Shown: piece after piece, positions 25,089 to 35,997 of the stretch | Position numbering within the stretch: the stretch's first letter is position 1 | Layout of the letters: every line of letters begins with the position of its first letter | DNA from: Verrucomicrobiota bacterium | GTDB lineage: Bacteria > Verrucomicrobiota > Verrucomicrobiia > Verrucomicrobiales > Verrucomicrobiaceae | Assembly (NCBI GenBank): GCA_017301975.1 | Contig: JAFLEI010000006.1 | Location: 1 to 64,000 of the forward strand | Length of the DNA stretch: 64,000 nt | Direction: 5' to 3' | The notes under the pieces: generated by a model | What the model was told of the DNA's origin: nothing | The model's input: only the letters and a program-made list of their open reading frames with translations | Database searches by the model: none | Program-made: the position numbers and the translations under genes

Positions 25089-26711
25089 ATGAAGACGCTC
25101 ACACTCCTCCTCGCGTTCGCTGTTTCGTGCTTTGCCGCCGAGACACCGCTCTCCCTCACGCTCCAGTCCCGCGCTCCTGCTGGCAAGGCGGCTCTGGTCA
25201 AAGAACAGTGGCTGCCCTCACGCACCGCCATCATCGTCTGCGACATGTGGGACCTGCACCACTGCAAGAACGCTGTCACACGGGAGGTCGAGATGGCCCC
25301 GCGCATGAACGAGGTTCTCGAAAAAGCACGCAAGGACGGCGTATTGATCATTCATGCGCCGAGCAGTTGCATGAAGCCCTACGAAGGCACCCCTGCACGC
25401 GAGCGCGCCAAGTCTGCCCCCGCCGCTGCGCGCCTGCCCGACAAGATCGCCGAGTGGTGCAAGCAAATCCCGGCGGAAGAAATGGCGGTGTATCCTTTGG
25501 ATCAGACCGATGGCGGCGAGGACGACGATCTCACCGAGCACGCCGCCTGGGCCAAGGAACTTGCTGCGAAGGGGCTCAATCCCAAAGCGCCGTGGACCAA
25601 GCAGATCGACGTGCTGCGCATTGATCAGGGCAAGGATGCCATCAGCGACAGCGGTGTGGAGATCTGGAATCTTCTCGAGGCGAAGAACATCGACAACGTC
25701 ATCCTCATGGGCGTGCACCTCAACATGTGCGTCTCGGGCCGCCCCTTCGGCCTGCGCCAGATGGCCAAGAACGGCAAGCACGTCGTCCTGATGCGAGATC
25801 TGACAGACACCATGTACAACCCCGCACGCTGGCCCTTCGTCAGCCATGCACGCGGCACCGAGCTCTTTGTCTCCCATGTGGAGAAGCGCATCTGCCCCAC
25901 CATCACCTCAGACCAGTTCATCGGTGGCAAAACCTTCGCCTTCAGCGATGCCACGGCGGGCAAAAAGCGCCTGCAGATCATCCTTCTCGGAGACAGCACC
26001 ACCGAGGCCAGCATTCCAAAGAAGCTCGCACCGGATGAGCCGCAGATCGAAGACACCCTGCGCATCAAACTCGCCGCCGAGCCCGATCTGCCTCCCTGCG
26101 ATGTGTACAATGAAGGCGTCAGCGGCGAGTTCATCCGCCGCCTCCTCGACACCCGCTACGACAAGGCCGTGAAAACCAAGCCGCAGGCCGATTACATCTT
26201 TATCCGCTACGGACTCAACGACCAGGCGAAGGTCAAAGACTTCAACACCCAGTTCGGGAAGGATTTTCATGAGCTGCTTGAGCGTCTGCGCAAAGACCAC
26301 CCCAAGGCGATGCTCATCCCAATGACGGCCATCCCTTATGCTCTTAACAATCTGCACGAGGACATCAACGCTCTCATCAAGCAGATCGCCAAGGATGAAA
26401 AACTCACGCTCTTCGACATCGCGCCGCGCTACCTGGCTGAATTGAAGAAGAATCCTGACGGCCTCAATTATCGCCGTTTTCCGCTGTCGAAAATCCCCGA
26501 AAACCTCCGCCCGTTTGCTACTCCCTACATCCAGCCCGGCACCGAGCCAACTGTGGTCGTGCTCGACAACCGTCTCGATGGCATCTTCGGCCACATTCCC
26601 GGCTGGGCGGGCGACCGCCATCCCAACCTCGCGGGATACAACGTCATCGCCGACGAAACCGCCAAATGGCTGGCTCCGGTCATTCGCTCCACACTGGCTG
26701 GCAAGAAGTAG
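25089..26711 (+). CDS. fusion: isochorismatase-like cysteine hydrolase plus SGNH hydrolase
   Basis: A 540-residue secreted two-domain protein with a short signal peptide (MKTLTLLLAFAVSCFA). Residues about 40-285 are an isochorismatase-like domain: AIIVCDMWD with Asp52 as catalytic acid and the LMGVHLNMCVSGRPFGLRQ strand with nucleophile Cys214. Residues about 295-535 are an SGNH domain: ILLGDSTTEAS, YNEGVSGEF, FIRYGLNDQAK (GxND) and GDRHPNLAGYNVIA. Hydrolysis of an amide and an ester from one substrate is possible but not shown. It starts 3 bp after the ceramidase-like gene, so the two are probably cotranscribed and act in the same extracytoplasmic pathway. The ATG at 25089 is clear. Confidence 0.88.
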   Translation: MKTLTLLLAFAVSCFAAETPLSLTLQSRAPAGKAALVKEQWLPSRTAIIVCDMWDLHHCKNAVTREVEMAPRMNEVLEKARKDGVLIIHAPSSCMKPYEGTPARERAKSAPAAARLPDKIAEWCKQIPAEEMAVYPLDQTDGGEDDDLTEHAAWAKELAAKGLNPKAPWTKQIDVLRIDQGKDAISDSGVEIWNLLEAKNIDNVILMGVHLNMCVSGRPFGLRQMAKNGKHVVLMRDLTDTMYNPARWPFVSHARGTELFVSHVEKRICPTITSDQFIGGKTFAFSDATAGKKRLQIILLGDSTTEASIPKKLAPDEPQIEDTLRIKLAAEPDLPPCDVYNEGVSGEFIRRLLDTRYDKAVKTKPQADYIFIRYGLNDQAKVKDFNTQFGKDFHELLERLRKDHPKAMLIPMTAIPYALNNLHEDINALIKQIAKDEKLTLFDIAPRYLAELKKNPDGLNYRRFPLSKIPENLRPFATPYIQPGTEPTVVVLDNRLDGIFGHIPGWAGDRHPNLAGYNVIADETAKWLAPVIRSTLAGKK

Positions 26712-26718
26712 CGCGCCG

Positions 26719-27768
26719 CTACTTTGAGCGAGTCTGGAAGGTGCGGCTGTGCTTTTGCGAAGGCACTTCCACGGTGTAGCTCTTCGCGTCCGCGCTCACC
26801 GTGCAGTGGATGTGATGCGCCGCGCAGCCCTCGGCCAGATCACCATGATTCGCGATCATGCTCTTGTCCGCGGTGTTCTCATGGTCGTCGCGCACGTTTT
26901 CATGCACCTGATACATCGCCTGGGTCGTGGGTGTCGATTTGAGCGCGTCCATGGCGGATTTGCTGGTGCCTTTGCGCGGGCCGTTGTTCATCACTGAAAC
27001 TGTCGGCTGCAGGCTGTGGATCAGCATGGGGTTGTTGCTCACATCCAGGCCGTGGTGATTTACCTGATACAGATCCACGGTGCCCACGAGGTTGAAAGGG
27101 GACACCAGCTTCTCCTCCACATTCCAGGATAGATCGCCTCCGTCGAAAAACCTGAAATCACCAAACTGCAGCAGCATCACTACGCTGTTGGCATTATCCG
27201 TCGTGTCCATAGCCTTGGGCGGCACCGAGCCCTTCAGCGGATTCTCCGGCTGGCCGGGGGAGGGGGCGATGAACTGTTGGTTGGCCCCCAGGCAGCGCAG
27301 GCTTAGCTTGGGGCTGCCCTCGGTTTGTTTCAGCGGCACGACGGCACCTGCGGCCAGTGTGACACGCTTTTCGACCTTCGCATCGCGATAAGGGCGGCTT
27401 GTCAGCGTCCAGCGCATGTCCTGCGCCTTGCCGTCCGGACTGCCTTCGGGGATGCCTTTGTCGTAGAGCGTGCCGACTGGCATCAGCTCCGCCAGTTCGG
27501 CCAGCCCGCCAAAGTGATCGGCATGAAAGTGCGTGATGATGACGTGATCAATGCGCGTGAGCTTAGCCTGTTCCGTTGCGACTTTTTTGATGCGCTGCGG
27601 GTCGCGTCCGCCGGGATTGCCGGTGTCAATGAGCACCGACTCACCCGCGGGCGTCACGAGCAGGGTCGAACCGCCGCCTTCGGAGTCGATCCAGTAAATG
27701 TCGAGCGTCTGGTCACGCGCGGAGAGTGTGAGGGTGCAGGCAAGCAGGGCGGCGAGGATGGATTTCAT
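26719..27768 (-). CDS. secreted MBL-fold metallohydrolase (ComEC C-terminal-like)
   Basis: A 349-residue exported metallo-beta-lactamase-fold protein. After a signal peptide ([16 protein letters not shown]) come [19 protein letters not shown] and [17 protein letters not shown], the metal motif [14 protein letters not shown], and [11 protein letters not shown] and [14 protein letters not shown] with further metal ligands. The [13 protein letters not shown] opening resembles the ComEC/Rec2-related MBL proteins that occur as free secreted enzymes. The substrate is unknown. The ATG at 27768 was chosen because it starts the signal peptide; an earlier in-frame start would add 16 charged residues. 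It follows the giant secreted protein gene by 59 bp on the same strand. Confidence 0.88.
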   Translation of the reverse strand: MKSILAALLACTLTLSARDQTLDIYWIDSEGGGSTLLVTPAGESVLIDTGNPGGRDPQRIKKVATEQAKLTRIDHVIITHFHADHFGGLAELAELMPVGTLYDKGIPEGSPDGKAQDMRWTLTSRPYRDAKVEKRVTLAAGAVVPLKQTEGSPKLSLRCLGANQQFIAPSPGQPENPLKGSVPPKAMDTTDNANSVVMLLQFGDFRFFDGGDLSWNVEEKLVSPFNLVGTVDLYQVNHHGLDVSNNPMLIHSLQPTVSVMNNGPRKGTSKSAMDALKSTPTTQAMYQVHENVRDDHENTADKSMIANHGDLAEGCAAHHIHCTVSADAKSYTVEVPSQKHSRTFQTRSK

Positions 27769-27827
27769 GGTGGGAGAAGCGCCTTCTTCACGCTCGAAGA
27801 AGGCGCGTTCTCTCATCGCAGGTGAAT

Positions 27828-30800
27828 CTACCTCCCAGGTGGGTTCACTTCCTTCACCGTCGCACCGTGGGTGTCACTGAGGATCAGGATGGCGATTTTT
27901 TCGACATTGCTCAGTTCGGCAGGCTTGAGCATCTGGTAGTCGAGGCCGTTGGCGGGTGCGGCTTCATAGGGTGTCGGTTGTGGTGAACTATTTCCGGGGC
28001 CGTTGAGGCTGGCGTAGTCAAAGCGGCCGCGCAGATCGGTGTAGCCGTCTTTGAAGAAGCGCACGGTGCCGTTGTTGAGTCGTGCGTACACTTTGACGTA
28101 GGTCTTCGGCAGCGGCTTGTCAGAGGTGGTGTCACGGGTTTCGAGGCGGCCGTAGTTTTCGGAGAGTGTGACCTTCAAGGTGTTGGCGTGATAGACCTGA
28201 GTCTTGCGCAGCCCTGCTCCGATGACTTCGACAAGCACGTTCGCCTTGGTGAATTCGGCGGGCAGCGCGAGGTCAAGCGTGGTTTGATTCTTCGGCAGGA
28301 CCTGCGTGGCAGTTTGGTTCGGCTTGATGATGCTGAAGCGTCCGGCGTCCTGGCTCACGAAAGGATTGCTGCTGAAGCTGAACTCGGGGTCCATGAGGTA
28401 GTAGTTCAGGGTGACCTCTCCGAGATTTTTCCAGCTCAGAGCGATGCTCTTGTTTTCGACTTTGAAATCAAAGCCGGGCTCGGTGGAGGCAAGTTCGGCC
28501 TGCTGCTTCTCACGGTCGGGCTTGTCGCCTTTTTCTGTCTTCGCGTCCCTGCCTTCAATCTCATTGATCTGTGCGGTCACATCGGCAAAGAGGAGCCTCC
28601 ATCGTGGCACGGGATGATCGGCATACTTCGCGGCGAGACCGCGTGCGGCGGCGAGATCGCCTTCATAAAAGGCGGCATAGCACTGGAAGTAGTCATGCTG
28701 GACCTTCGTGGGCAGCTTCGAGGCGTCGATGGACTTGAAGCGAGTCAGCGCCTCTTCCACCCGGTCTTGCAGGAAGAGGAAGTAGGCCACGTTCAGGTTG
28801 TCCATCGCGTCGAGCTGCGGCTTGTGCGCGAGGATGCCGAGGAGCTTGGTGTACTGCTCCAGCGCCGCAGGGTTGGCGATGCGCCACTCACTGCCGACGC
28901 GGTGGGCACGCTGGTTGATGAGCGGGGAGTATTCGAGCTGCTCGTAGCTGCGGCGTTCGACGGGGTCGAGCGTGAGGAGTTTGCTGGAGAAATACGGCCC
29001 GCATGCATCTCCGAAATGCACCTTCAGCCATTCACGCAGCGTGGCGGCATCGTTGTGAAGCAGCGCGTAGGTGTCGATGGTTTCATTGTCGAGATGATGT
29101 GCGCGCATGTAGGCGATGAGTTTCTGGTAGAAATTCACGCTCTGACGGCAGCGCCAGGCGACGCGGGCCAGATCAAGAGACTCGAGATTGGCCTGATCAA
29201 GGAAGGTGAAGACCTCCGCTTCGCTGCTGTGCTGCGACACATAATCCCATGAGGCCTTGTCCACCTCCGTGAGTTTAGGCACGACATTGAACTCAAAGGG
29301 TTTTGCGCCAGCCGTGCTGGTGCTGGTGGCGACGTTGACAGGGAAGTGAGCGAACTTGAGGCCTGCTTTGGTTGGAATGAGTGGAAAGTAGAAGTGATAC
29401 TCGAAGGTCTGCGTGGTGTAAGGCTCCAGCCGTCTCTGGCGAGAGTCGGTGGCCTTGCTGCCGAGCACGGGCAGTGCGCCCTGCGGGATCTGCAGCAGCA
29501 CCACGGCCTTCACCGGGCTGCTCGTCGGATTGGTGACGACGATGTTCGCGCCATACGTCGCGCCGGTGAGGAACTCGGTGGTGACGTATTTTTCGAACTT
29601 CTCATTTCCCTCCATGCGGTAGCGATCGCTCTGACGGAAGAAACTTTGGGAGACGAGAAGCTGGCCCTGTGCGTTGTTCTCAACAGCGGCGGGCTTGATC
29701 TCCTTATGATAGAGGATGCATGGGCCGCCTGCGGTGAAAATGAATTTTCCATTGTCGGCCTTCGTGCTGTGCTTCGGAGCCTCAAAGGGCAGATCGAGCA
29801 CTGCAAGCGCGAGCACCATCTCGGTGAAGTTGTTGCTGGCTTCGGCGACATTGGACGAGACAAATCCGCCCTTGGATCCTGCAGCAACCCAGGCTGCGTA
29901 ATCACGCCAGAAAGCGTTCACGGTGACGAGGTCGGCGGCCTGATCCGCGATGCGCAGCTTGTAGTAGTTGTTCTCCGCCCATTCCTTGGTGGGACCAAGG
30001 ACACGGAAGTAGGCGCGGACCTGCTGCTGGGAATCTTTGACCGACCCGGCGTCGAAATAGAGTAGCTGGCCAGCCGGGATGGTGGTTCCGCCGGTGTAAG
30101 TATTGGCACCAGTCACGGCCCAGCCACCTGCCCCTGATTTACGCAGCGCATCTTCCCGATCCCGGCCGAGGGCCGCCAGTTCCTTGGGCATTTCAGCAGC
30201 GCCGTTTTTCAGCGCCGGAAGCTGCTGGAGTTCAACGGCGGTCATGGAGCGACGACGATTGCTGGAGGAATTATTGCCAAGGGCTGCTCCTGCTTCCCCG
30301 CCCATGGCAAAAGAACCGGCGGGAGCTGCTGCCGCTGGGGCCGCAAATGGATCGGCTGCCATGGCTGGGGCTGGTGGTGGGGGAGGCGACATCTGCCGCG
30401 CCATGGCAGGATTGGCCGGAGCGGAATCAAGGGCTGCCGGTGATCCACCGCTGTATTCCAAGGCACGACCGCGCAGCGCTGTTTCAAAGAGGTAGTCCTG
30501 CTGTTCTGGATTCGGTGGAATCATTTCCCATAGCTCACGCACATGGCGTGCAGCATTCGGGGCTTCGTTTTGGATGCGCTGGGCGAGCAGGATGCGCTCA
30601 ACGATGTTTAGCCGGGCGTAGGCCCAGGGTTCCAGATAGGGGGCGAGATCAAGGCCGAGCAGGAACTCATCCATGAAGGTCTTGTCCTTCTTGTTGGCGA
30701 GGTAGGGCTTTACCACGGCATCGAAGAAGGGTTTGTCTTTTCGAGAGAGGAAGAAGTTCAGTTCATGACAGGCGAACTCGCCGTATTTGGCGCGCTTCTC

Positions 30801-33800
30801 ATCCTCTTTGAGCTTGGGCCAGTTTAGCAGCCATGCGAATTCGGCCAGGTGGCCATCGCTGCTGAGCGTGGTGAACAGCGAGTGGATGCCTCCGAGGGTA
30901 TCATAAGTTTCGAGCTCGCTGGTGAGGATGTCGGCAAGAGTGAGGGCCTTGCCGGTTTCGAGCACGGTGATTTCCTTTTTCTGCGTGAAGGGCGTCTTGG
31001 GATCGAGATGATGTGCGAGGCGCTGATCGGCGAACTTCGTGGAGGATTCCGGCAACGTGAGGGTGCGCCAGGAGGCGTTTTGCAGATCTTCGGCGTAAAT
31101 CTGAACATGCTGGCGGTCGCCAAGGGCTTTGCGTTCGATGCGGACGACGCCTTCTTTGTCTGGCACAAGGTTGTAGATGACCGGCGCAGATGCGGCGAGG
31201 AAGTCGAGATTGGTGCCTCCTTGCGGGCCGCTCTGGGCTTTCATCTTCTTCGCTGCCATTTTGTCGGCGTCGTAGGCAACGCCGGCGGCACCTCCGCGAG
31301 TCATTGAAGAGGCTTGTCCGCCCGCTTGCGCAAGCTCGTCGAGATCGGTGCTGCGGATCTCCCATGGATTGAGCAGCAGGCCGGGACGCGTGAGCATGTT
31401 GCCAGGGAAGAGTCTGGCGTAGCGGCGTTCCAGGATGTAGCGGTACTCATCGCCGATCTCCCGGCCAGCGGAAAAGAGATTGGGGTTTCTCGCAGGAGTT
31501 CCGGAGGCTGCGCCAAAACGAGTGAAGCTGCCAAGACCACCGAAGATGCCGCTGCCGGGATCGAAACGCGATGCCGCAAAGTGAACGCGAGCGAACGGAC
31601 TGCTGTTGGCGAGTTTGACGGTGATGAAATCTTTGTCGTTCTCAATGCTGAGGATGTGCAGGGGCGTGTTGCCTTTGAGTTCAAGCTGGCGGTGTTTGCC
31701 AAGCACCCAGCCGCCGAGGGTTTCGCCTTGTGCGACTTTGAGCGTGATCAGGGGCTGGTCGGGTATTTTCAGTGAGTAATCGCCCGGTGTGAGGCCGCTG
31801 ATGGTGAGGAGGCCGTTGTCGGATTTGAGGAAGGCTGCAAGGTCTGCGGTGAAGGTGCCGGATGTCTCAGCCAGAAGTGAGACAGGAACACTGCCGACGT
31901 CATGAATGGGAACGCGAATGGTTTCACCCTGCCTGGCATGAATAGTGGTGGAGAGCGTGTCCTCAGCATCGAGGAGAGGCCAGAGCGTTTGGCGGCCATT
32001 GGGGATTTTGGCGACGACGGATTCGATGCCATCGAGCTTTCCGAGGTTCACCCGGCCCTTGTCATCCGTGCGCAGCGGAATGACCTGAGTGCGACTGAAG
32101 TCGCGGTGCTTGAAGGTGAAAAGGACCTGCTGGTCGGCGATCGGTTCGCCGTTTTTGCCGAGGAGTTCGAAGACACGCTGACCCTCAAAGGTGCTGAGGT
32201 GGCCGTCGCTCACGGCGTCGGTTTTGTCGATGCCATTGAGCGTCCAGGTGTGGCTGGCGGTGAGGTCTTTCTTGGTCCCGCCGTCGCTGACAACAGCCAC
32301 TTTGGCAATGAAGGTGACGGTGAGTGTGGCGAGGCGCTCAGGGACCGTCAGCGTGTGCGTGAGATCGCTGCCAGCGCTGAGTTTCAGATCTTTGACTTCG
32401 CGAGTGGTGGAGATGCCATCCAGCGTGGTGCTGGTAATGTTGAGCCTTGGTTCGGTGAGGTGCTCTGGGGCAAGGTGGGCTTCGCCGATCATCAAGTCAG
32501 TGCGCACGGCAAGGGTGGCCTCACGGCGGGCGAGAAGTTGTTCGCGCTCGATGTGAAACTGGGCGTCGAGACGGTAGTCTTCGGCGTGATGAGTGAATGA
32601 TGTGAGCGTGGCGAAGCTGCCTGCGGCATCCCCAATGACGAGATTCTTTGTGCCGGGCTGATGGGTGAATGGAATGACGATGCGGCCGAATTTTTCACTG
32701 CGCACGAGTTTGCGGCCTTCAAACCACGCCACGGCATCGTTCACGGGCTGGTTCTTTTCATCGAGGACGAGGATGAGATCGCCGCTGGGGCCGGTCTGCT
32801 GCAGCACGTGGAACTGACCGGTGCGAATGAGAGCGCGACTGCTGCGGCCGCCGCCGATGAACTCGATGATCCACGCGCCGCGTTTGTCTTTGAGCTCGGG
32901 AAATTTGAAGGTCTGTCGCGTGCGTGCGAAGGGGCCGCCATCGAAGGCGTGCGTCTGTTCGCTGTTGGCGACGAGGCCGTCGAGATTGAGATCCGTATTG
33001 AGCTGGCGCTGCTGGGTCTGGAAGAAATTGAGCGTGTTCAGCTCGAAGATCTTCACGATCAGCTTCGGTGTGTTTTTGACGGTGACATCGAACTGGATGT
33101 CGTCACCCGGCGAGAACTGCGGCGCGTTCGTAGCTGGGAACTCGATGTCCACGCGGTCTTTGAGCTGCTGAAATTCGGTGGGCGTGATCAGCGAGGCCCA
33201 ATGCTCCGGGGAGCCGATGCGGTGGGTGATGAGAGCCTCCGCCAGCACGGGGGTGAGCCATTCTTCTGCGATGTAGGTAGTCCATTGCGCGAGCACGTCA
33301 TTGGGATCGGAGTCCGGCTTCACCTCGGAAGCGAAGAGGTGGAGGAAGTACTCGCGAACGAGTGCTTCGTCGGTGGTGAGGGGCGGGGAAATCAGCAGGG
33401 GTTCGCTGAGATCGGCGTTGAGGTCGGAGAGCTCGCCGGGTATGACGTCCTTGATGTAGGTGTAGTTGATGTAGTCCTGCTGGCGCGGGAGCTTGAGGTA
33501 TTCGACGAAGCGGGCGCGGTCATACACGCCGTGCTTGCGGTCATTATCCAGGCGCAGGTAGAGGATGCGGGACTTGAGGGTGTTTTGGGAGGGCGGCAGT
33601 TTTTGTGCGAAAGCCCACACGCGGTCCAGCCATGCCGCGCGTTCTGCGTCGTCGTATTCCAGATTCACATCCGCGCTGGGGGCCATCTTGCGCAGTCGGG
33701 TGTAAACGAAAGCCTGCTGGCTGAGCCACTGCGGGAAGGTTTGCAGCAGTGCATCCAGCTGCTCCGGCAGCAGGGCGCGATGAATGGGCAGGGAGCCGAA

Positions 33801-34409
33801 GGTGCGTGATTTATCCGCCTGAAGGTCGGCAATGATGGCCGGCACGAGATTTGGCACGTCGGGGCGCTGAAGCTTGCTGAGCACGTTCCGGCGCTGATGA
33901 AGCGAGAGCGGCGCCTGATCACGAATGAGGGAGGCGAGAGTCTCCTGAGGAAGGGACTCAAAACCACCATCATGCTTCAGTGTGTCCTGAAGAAAGATTT
34001 CACGGCCGATCCGCGCAGGATCAAACTGCGTGGGAAGGGCGGGTTTTTGGTCACGCAGCTCCCGCTGGTGGTCATGACGAATGTGGAGACGCTCGATGAG
34101 GTACTTGAGAGTGGCCTGGGGATCGCGCTCATAATCCAGGATGGCCTCGCGATTGAGGATGATGCGACGGGCCTCGTTTTCATCCGGCACGCGTTCACGC
34201 CACTGAGTGAGGATTTGATTGAGCTTGGCGCTGTCGCGGACGTTTTGGTAATGGAGGGCGTGGAAGAAATAGTACTCCTCCGAGCCGGGAACGAGCTCGC
34301 CGAGGGCTTTTTCGCGGTCGGCGGCGAGGGCGAAGCGCTCGATGAAGCCGATTTCATTGTCGGCAAGTGCCGTGAGAGGGAGCAGGAGGGCAAGAGCGAG
34401 CGATTTCAT
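27828..34409 (-). CDS. giant secreted alpha-2-macroglobulin-like protein
   Basis: A 2193-residue exported protein with signal peptide [16 protein letters not shown]. Residues about 20-430 are helical and repeat-like. About 450-1050 is beta-rich with macroglobulin-type domains ([44 protein letters not shown]). A Pro/Ala/Gly-rich hinge lies near 1325-1395. At about 1430-1447 there is one autotransporter-type beta-strand repeat ([14 protein letters not shown]). The rest mixes beta sandwiches and helical repeats. I see no CGEQ/CLEQ thioester, so covalent protease trapping is unlikely. Such proteins usually act in the periplasm or on the surface. The MBL-hydrolase gene follows. A macroglobulin identity is moderately supported; the function is unknown. 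Confidence 0.75.
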   Translation of the reverse strand: MKSLALALLLPLTALADNEIGFIERFALAADREKALGELVPGSEEYYFFHALHYQNVRDSAKLNQILTQWRERVPDENEARRIILNREAILDYERDPQATLKYLIERLHIRHDHQRELRDQKPALPTQFDPARIGREIFLQDTLKHDGGFESLPQETLASLIRDQAPLSLHQRRNVLSKLQRPDVPNLVPAIIADLQADKSRTFGSLPIHRALLPEQLDALLQTFPQWLSQQAFVYTRLRKMAPSADVNLEYDDAERAAWLDRVWAFAQKLPPSQNTLKSRILYLRLDNDRKHGVYDRARFVEYLKLPRQQDYINYTYIKDVIPGELSDLNADLSEPLLISPPLTTDEALVREYFLHLFASEVKPDSDPNDVLAQWTTYIAEEWLTPVLAEALITHRIGSPEHWASLITPTEFQQLKDRVDIEFPATNAPQFSPGDDIQFDVTVKNTPKLIVKIFELNTLNFFQTQQRQLNTDLNLDGLVANSEQTHAFDGGPFARTRQTFKFPELKDKRGAWIIEFIGGGRSSRALIRTGQFHVLQQTGPSGDLILVLDEKNQPVNDAVAWFEGRKLVRSEKFGRIVIPFTHQPGTKNLVIGDAAGSFATLTSFTHHAEDYRLDAQFHIEREQLLARREATLAVRTDLMIGEAHLAPEHLTEPRLNITSTTLDGISTTREVKDLKLSAGSDLTHTLTVPERLATLTVTFIAKVAVVSDGGTKKDLTASHTWTLNGIDKTDAVSDGHLSTFEGQRVFELLGKNGEPIADQQVLFTFKHRDFSRTQVIPLRTDDKGRVNLGKLDGIESVVAKIPNGRQTLWPLLDAEDTLSTTIHARQGETIRVPIHDVGSVPVSLLAETSGTFTADLAAFLKSDNGLLTISGLTPGDYSLKIPDQPLITLKVAQGETLGGWVLGKHRQLELKGNTPLHILSIENDKDFITVKLANSSPFARVHFAASRFDPGSGIFGGLGSFTRFGAASGTPARNPNLFSAGREIGDEYRYILERRYARLFPGNMLTRPGLLLNPWEIRSTDLDELAQAGGQASSMTRGGAAGVAYDADKMAAKKMKAQSGPQGGTNLDFLAASAPVIYNLVPDKEGVVRIERKALGDRQHVQIYAEDLQNASWRTLTLPESSTKFADQRLAHHLDPKTPFTQKKEITVLETGKALTLADILTSELETYDTLGGIHSLFTTLSSDGHLAEFAWLLNWPKLKEDEKRAKYGEFACHELNFFLSRKDKPFFDAVVKPYLANKKDKTFMDEFLLGLDLAPYLEPWAYARLNIVERILLAQRIQNEAPNAARHVRELWEMIPPNPEQQDYLFETALRGRALEYSGGSPAALDSAPANPAMARQMSPPPPPAPAMAADPFAAPAAAAPAGSFAMGGEAGAALGNNSSSNRRRSMTAVELQQLPALKNGAAEMPKELAALGRDREDALRKSGAGGWAVTGANTYTGGTTIPAGQLLYFDAGSVKDSQQQVRAYFRVLGPTKEWAENNYYKLRIADQAADLVTVNAFWRDYAAWVAAGSKGGFVSSNVAEASNNFTEMVLALAVLDLPFEAPKHSTKADNGKFIFTAGGPCILYHKEIKPAAVENNAQGQLLVSQSFFRQSDRYRMEGNEKFEKYVTTEFLTGATYGANIVVTNPTSSPVKAVVLLQIPQGALPVLGSKATDSRQRRLEPYTTQTFEYHFYFPLIPTKAGLKFAHFPVNVATSTSTAGAKPFEFNVVPKLTEVDKASWDYVSQHSSEAEVFTFLDQANLESLDLARVAWRCRQSVNFYQKLIAYMRAHHLDNETIDTYALLHNDAATLREWLKVHFGDACGPYFSSKLLTLDPVERRSYEQLEYSPLINQRAHRVGSEWRIANPAALEQYTKLLGILAHKPQLDAMDNLNVAYFLFLQDRVEEALTRFKSIDASKLPTKVQHDYFQCYAAFYEGDLAAARGLAAKYADHPVPRWRLLFADVTAQINEIEGRDAKTEKGDKPDREKQQAELASTEPGFDFKVENKSIALSWKNLGEVTLNYYLMDPEFSFSSNPFVSQDAGRFSIIKPNQTATQVLPKNQTTLDLALPAEFTKANVLVEVIGAGLRKTQVYHANTLKVTLSENYGRLETRDTTSDKPLPKTYVKVYARLNNGTVRFFKDGYTDLRGRFDYASLNGPGNSSPQPTPYEAAPANGLDYQMLKPAELSNVEKIAILILSDTHGATVKEVNPPGR

Positions 34410-34519
34410 GGCGGGGAAAGCGTGGTTGGGTGAATGATGCGGCGAGCATCACGGCTGAAGCGAGCTTTTATTGTAAAGACTCTGTCAAAGAGGGCGGGCA
34501 GGGGCAGGCAAAAAACCGT

Positions 34520-34547
34520 TTGAAACCCCGGGGGTGGGAACTACTAT
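34520..34547 (+). promoter_or_regulatory. candidate sigma-70 promoter for the ferredoxin gene
   Basis: TTGAAA (34520-34525, five of six consensus bases) is 16 bp upstream of TACTAT (34542-34547, four of six), ending 27 bp before the ferredoxin ATG. The spacer contains the GC palindrome CCCCGGGGG. Confidence 0.45.
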
Positions 34548-34574
34548 CACTGCCCCTTACTTTCCCTGATCCCC

Positions 34575-34808
34575 ATGGCTGACGCTGCAAACAAATACGC
34601 CCAAAACGCTTCCGGAGCTTACTACGTTGATGACCAGTGCATTGACTGCGACCTCTGCCGCGAAACGGCTCCTGCAAACTTCAAGCGTGACGACGATGGC
34701 GGTCATTCGTTCCTCTACAAGCAGCCTGAAACAGATGAGGAGCGCGCACTTTGCGAAGAAGCGCTCACCGGCTGCCCTGTGGAAGCGATCGGTCGTGACG
34801 GCGAATAA
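34575..34808 (+). CDS. single-cluster [4Fe-4S] ferredoxin
   Basis: A 77-residue acidic ferredoxin. Cys22, Cys25 and Cys28 (CIDCDLC) and Cys67 in GCPVEAI are the expected four ligands of one [4Fe-4S] cluster; Cys60 may form the disulfide seen in ferredoxins of this type. The size and the ETAPANF segment match the single-cluster type related to those of Thermotoga and actinobacteria. It is a soluble electron carrier whose partner is not revealed by its neighbours. The ATG at 34575 is clear and a plausible promoter lies 27 bp upstream, so it is probably transcribed alone. Confidence 0.92.
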   Translation: MADAANKYAQNASGAYYVDDQCIDCDLCRETAPANFKRDDDGGHSFLYKQPETDEERALCEEALTGCPVEAIGRDGE

Positions 34809-34831
34809 GCCTGAAGGACATTCGTTTTAAA

Positions 34832-34859
34832 GCCCACCGTCACATCAGACGGTGTGGGC
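34832..34859. terminator. hairpin between convergent genes, possible bidirectional terminator
   Basis: GCCCAC-CGTC and GACG-GT-GTGGGC form a 10-bp stem with a 2-nt bulge and a 6-nt loop in the 54-bp gap between the ferredoxin gene and the convergent membrane-protein gene. In the minus direction it is followed by TTTAAAA; the plus side lacks a T-run. Confidence 0.5.
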
Positions 34860-34862
34860 GTG

Positions 34863-35891
34863 TTAGGGCAGGCTGAGCCAGCGCTGAGTCATGACTTTGT
34901 CCAGATGCACGCACTGGTTTGACTGGGCGCTTGGCGGGAAGGAGACCAGCATGGTATAGCCTTTGAAACCGATGGGCCCTGTGCTGGCGAGGTCTCTCTC
35001 GATCCATTGTGCCAGCGGGGTGCCGCGTTCACAGTAGGCATACACCGAATTGTCTCCGCTCTCTGACAGCAGCTTGATGCAGAGGTACTTTTTAGAGTCA
35101 GAGAACTCGTAATTGTAGTACTCAAACAATCGCACGTAGCTCCGCATCAGCACAGGGGTGGTGGGGCGTTTGGCGCGGAAGTCCTGGAAAGACATCTCGC
35201 CATATCCGGTGAGGCTTTCCCAGTCCACCAGGAATTTTCCCTGCGGGCCGCGCAGCATGGCGATTTCCAATGAGCCCGTGGGCCGGCTGCTGGCATAGCT
35301 GAAGTAAAGGATCTCAGTGCCATTGATCTCATAACGCGCCTTGCTGACCAGGTCGCCGGGCACAGGATCCTTGGCCCCCTGCGTTTGATAATAATTCCTC
35401 ATCAATGCGGCAACCCGCTCCGAATGGGCCACCAACGGCACCCGCTGTTTCCAGTCGGCTGTCTTCCAATATTGATCCAGCAGTTCCAGTGCTTGAACGA
35501 CTTCATCGCTGGTTTCCTGCAAGGGAAGAACTTTGACGCTGGATTCTGCCGGGTGGAGGGAATCCTGCTGAGCGGGTGAATACGTGAGCGCGGCGGCTGT
35601 GGATGGAGACGCGGTCTTGGCAGCAGCGAGGGCGTCACCACCGGTCAGGATTTTAGGAAGTGCCGAAGGGGAAGGGGGGGCGGTATGCGGCGGCTCAAAT
35701 GAGATTCCCAGCTTTTCCAGATCCTGGGCTTTTTTGTCGGCGTTTCTGTCCAGTTCGATCAAGGTATTGCGATTGACCACGCTGAAAAAATACAGCCGCC
35801 ATCCAATGTAGAGTGTCAGCGACAGGATGACGCACAGGGTGATGCAAACACCCATGAAGGCGCGGTGAGAGCCGATGGAGCCGGAGGTCAT
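34863..35891 (-). CDS. membrane-anchored protein of unknown function
   Basis: A 342-residue protein I do not recognise. One N-terminal transmembrane helix (about residues 14-36, AFMGVCITLCVILSLTLYIGW) is followed by a Ser/Pro/Ala-rich linker to about residue 115. A folded C-terminal domain comes next (LELLDQYWKTADWKQRVPLVAHSERVAALMRNYY, ILYFSYASSRPTGSLEIAMLRG, GKFLVDWESLTGY). Its alternating strands resemble small SnoaL/NTF2-like or lipoprotein sandwich domains, but this is only an impression. The ATG at 35891 is preferred to a TTG at 35924. It is divergent from kdsD, 106 bp away. Confidence 0.75.
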   Translation of the reverse strand: MTSGSIGSHRAFMGVCITLCVILSLTLYIGWRLYFFSVVNRNTLIELDRNADKKAQDLEKLGISFEPPHTAPPSPSALPKILTGGDALAAAKTASPSTAAALTYSPAQQDSLHPAESSVKVLPLQETSDEVVQALELLDQYWKTADWKQRVPLVAHSERVAALMRNYYQTQGAKDPVPGDLVSKARYEINGTEILYFSYASSRPTGSLEIAMLRGPQGKFLVDWESLTGYGEMSFQDFRAKRPTTPVLMRSYVRLFEYYNYEFSDSKKYLCIKLLSESGDNSVYAYCERGTPLAQWIERDLASTGPIGFKGYTMLVSFPPSAQSNQCVHLDKVMTQRWLSLP

Positions 35892-35997
35892 TGAGTGATA
35901 ACGATTCAGAACGATCTTTGCCAATCATGGCGGGGAAGTATCGCGGGCTCAAGCACTTGGTTGATGCATCTCTCTCCCTGCCTAATGGTTCCTGCCC

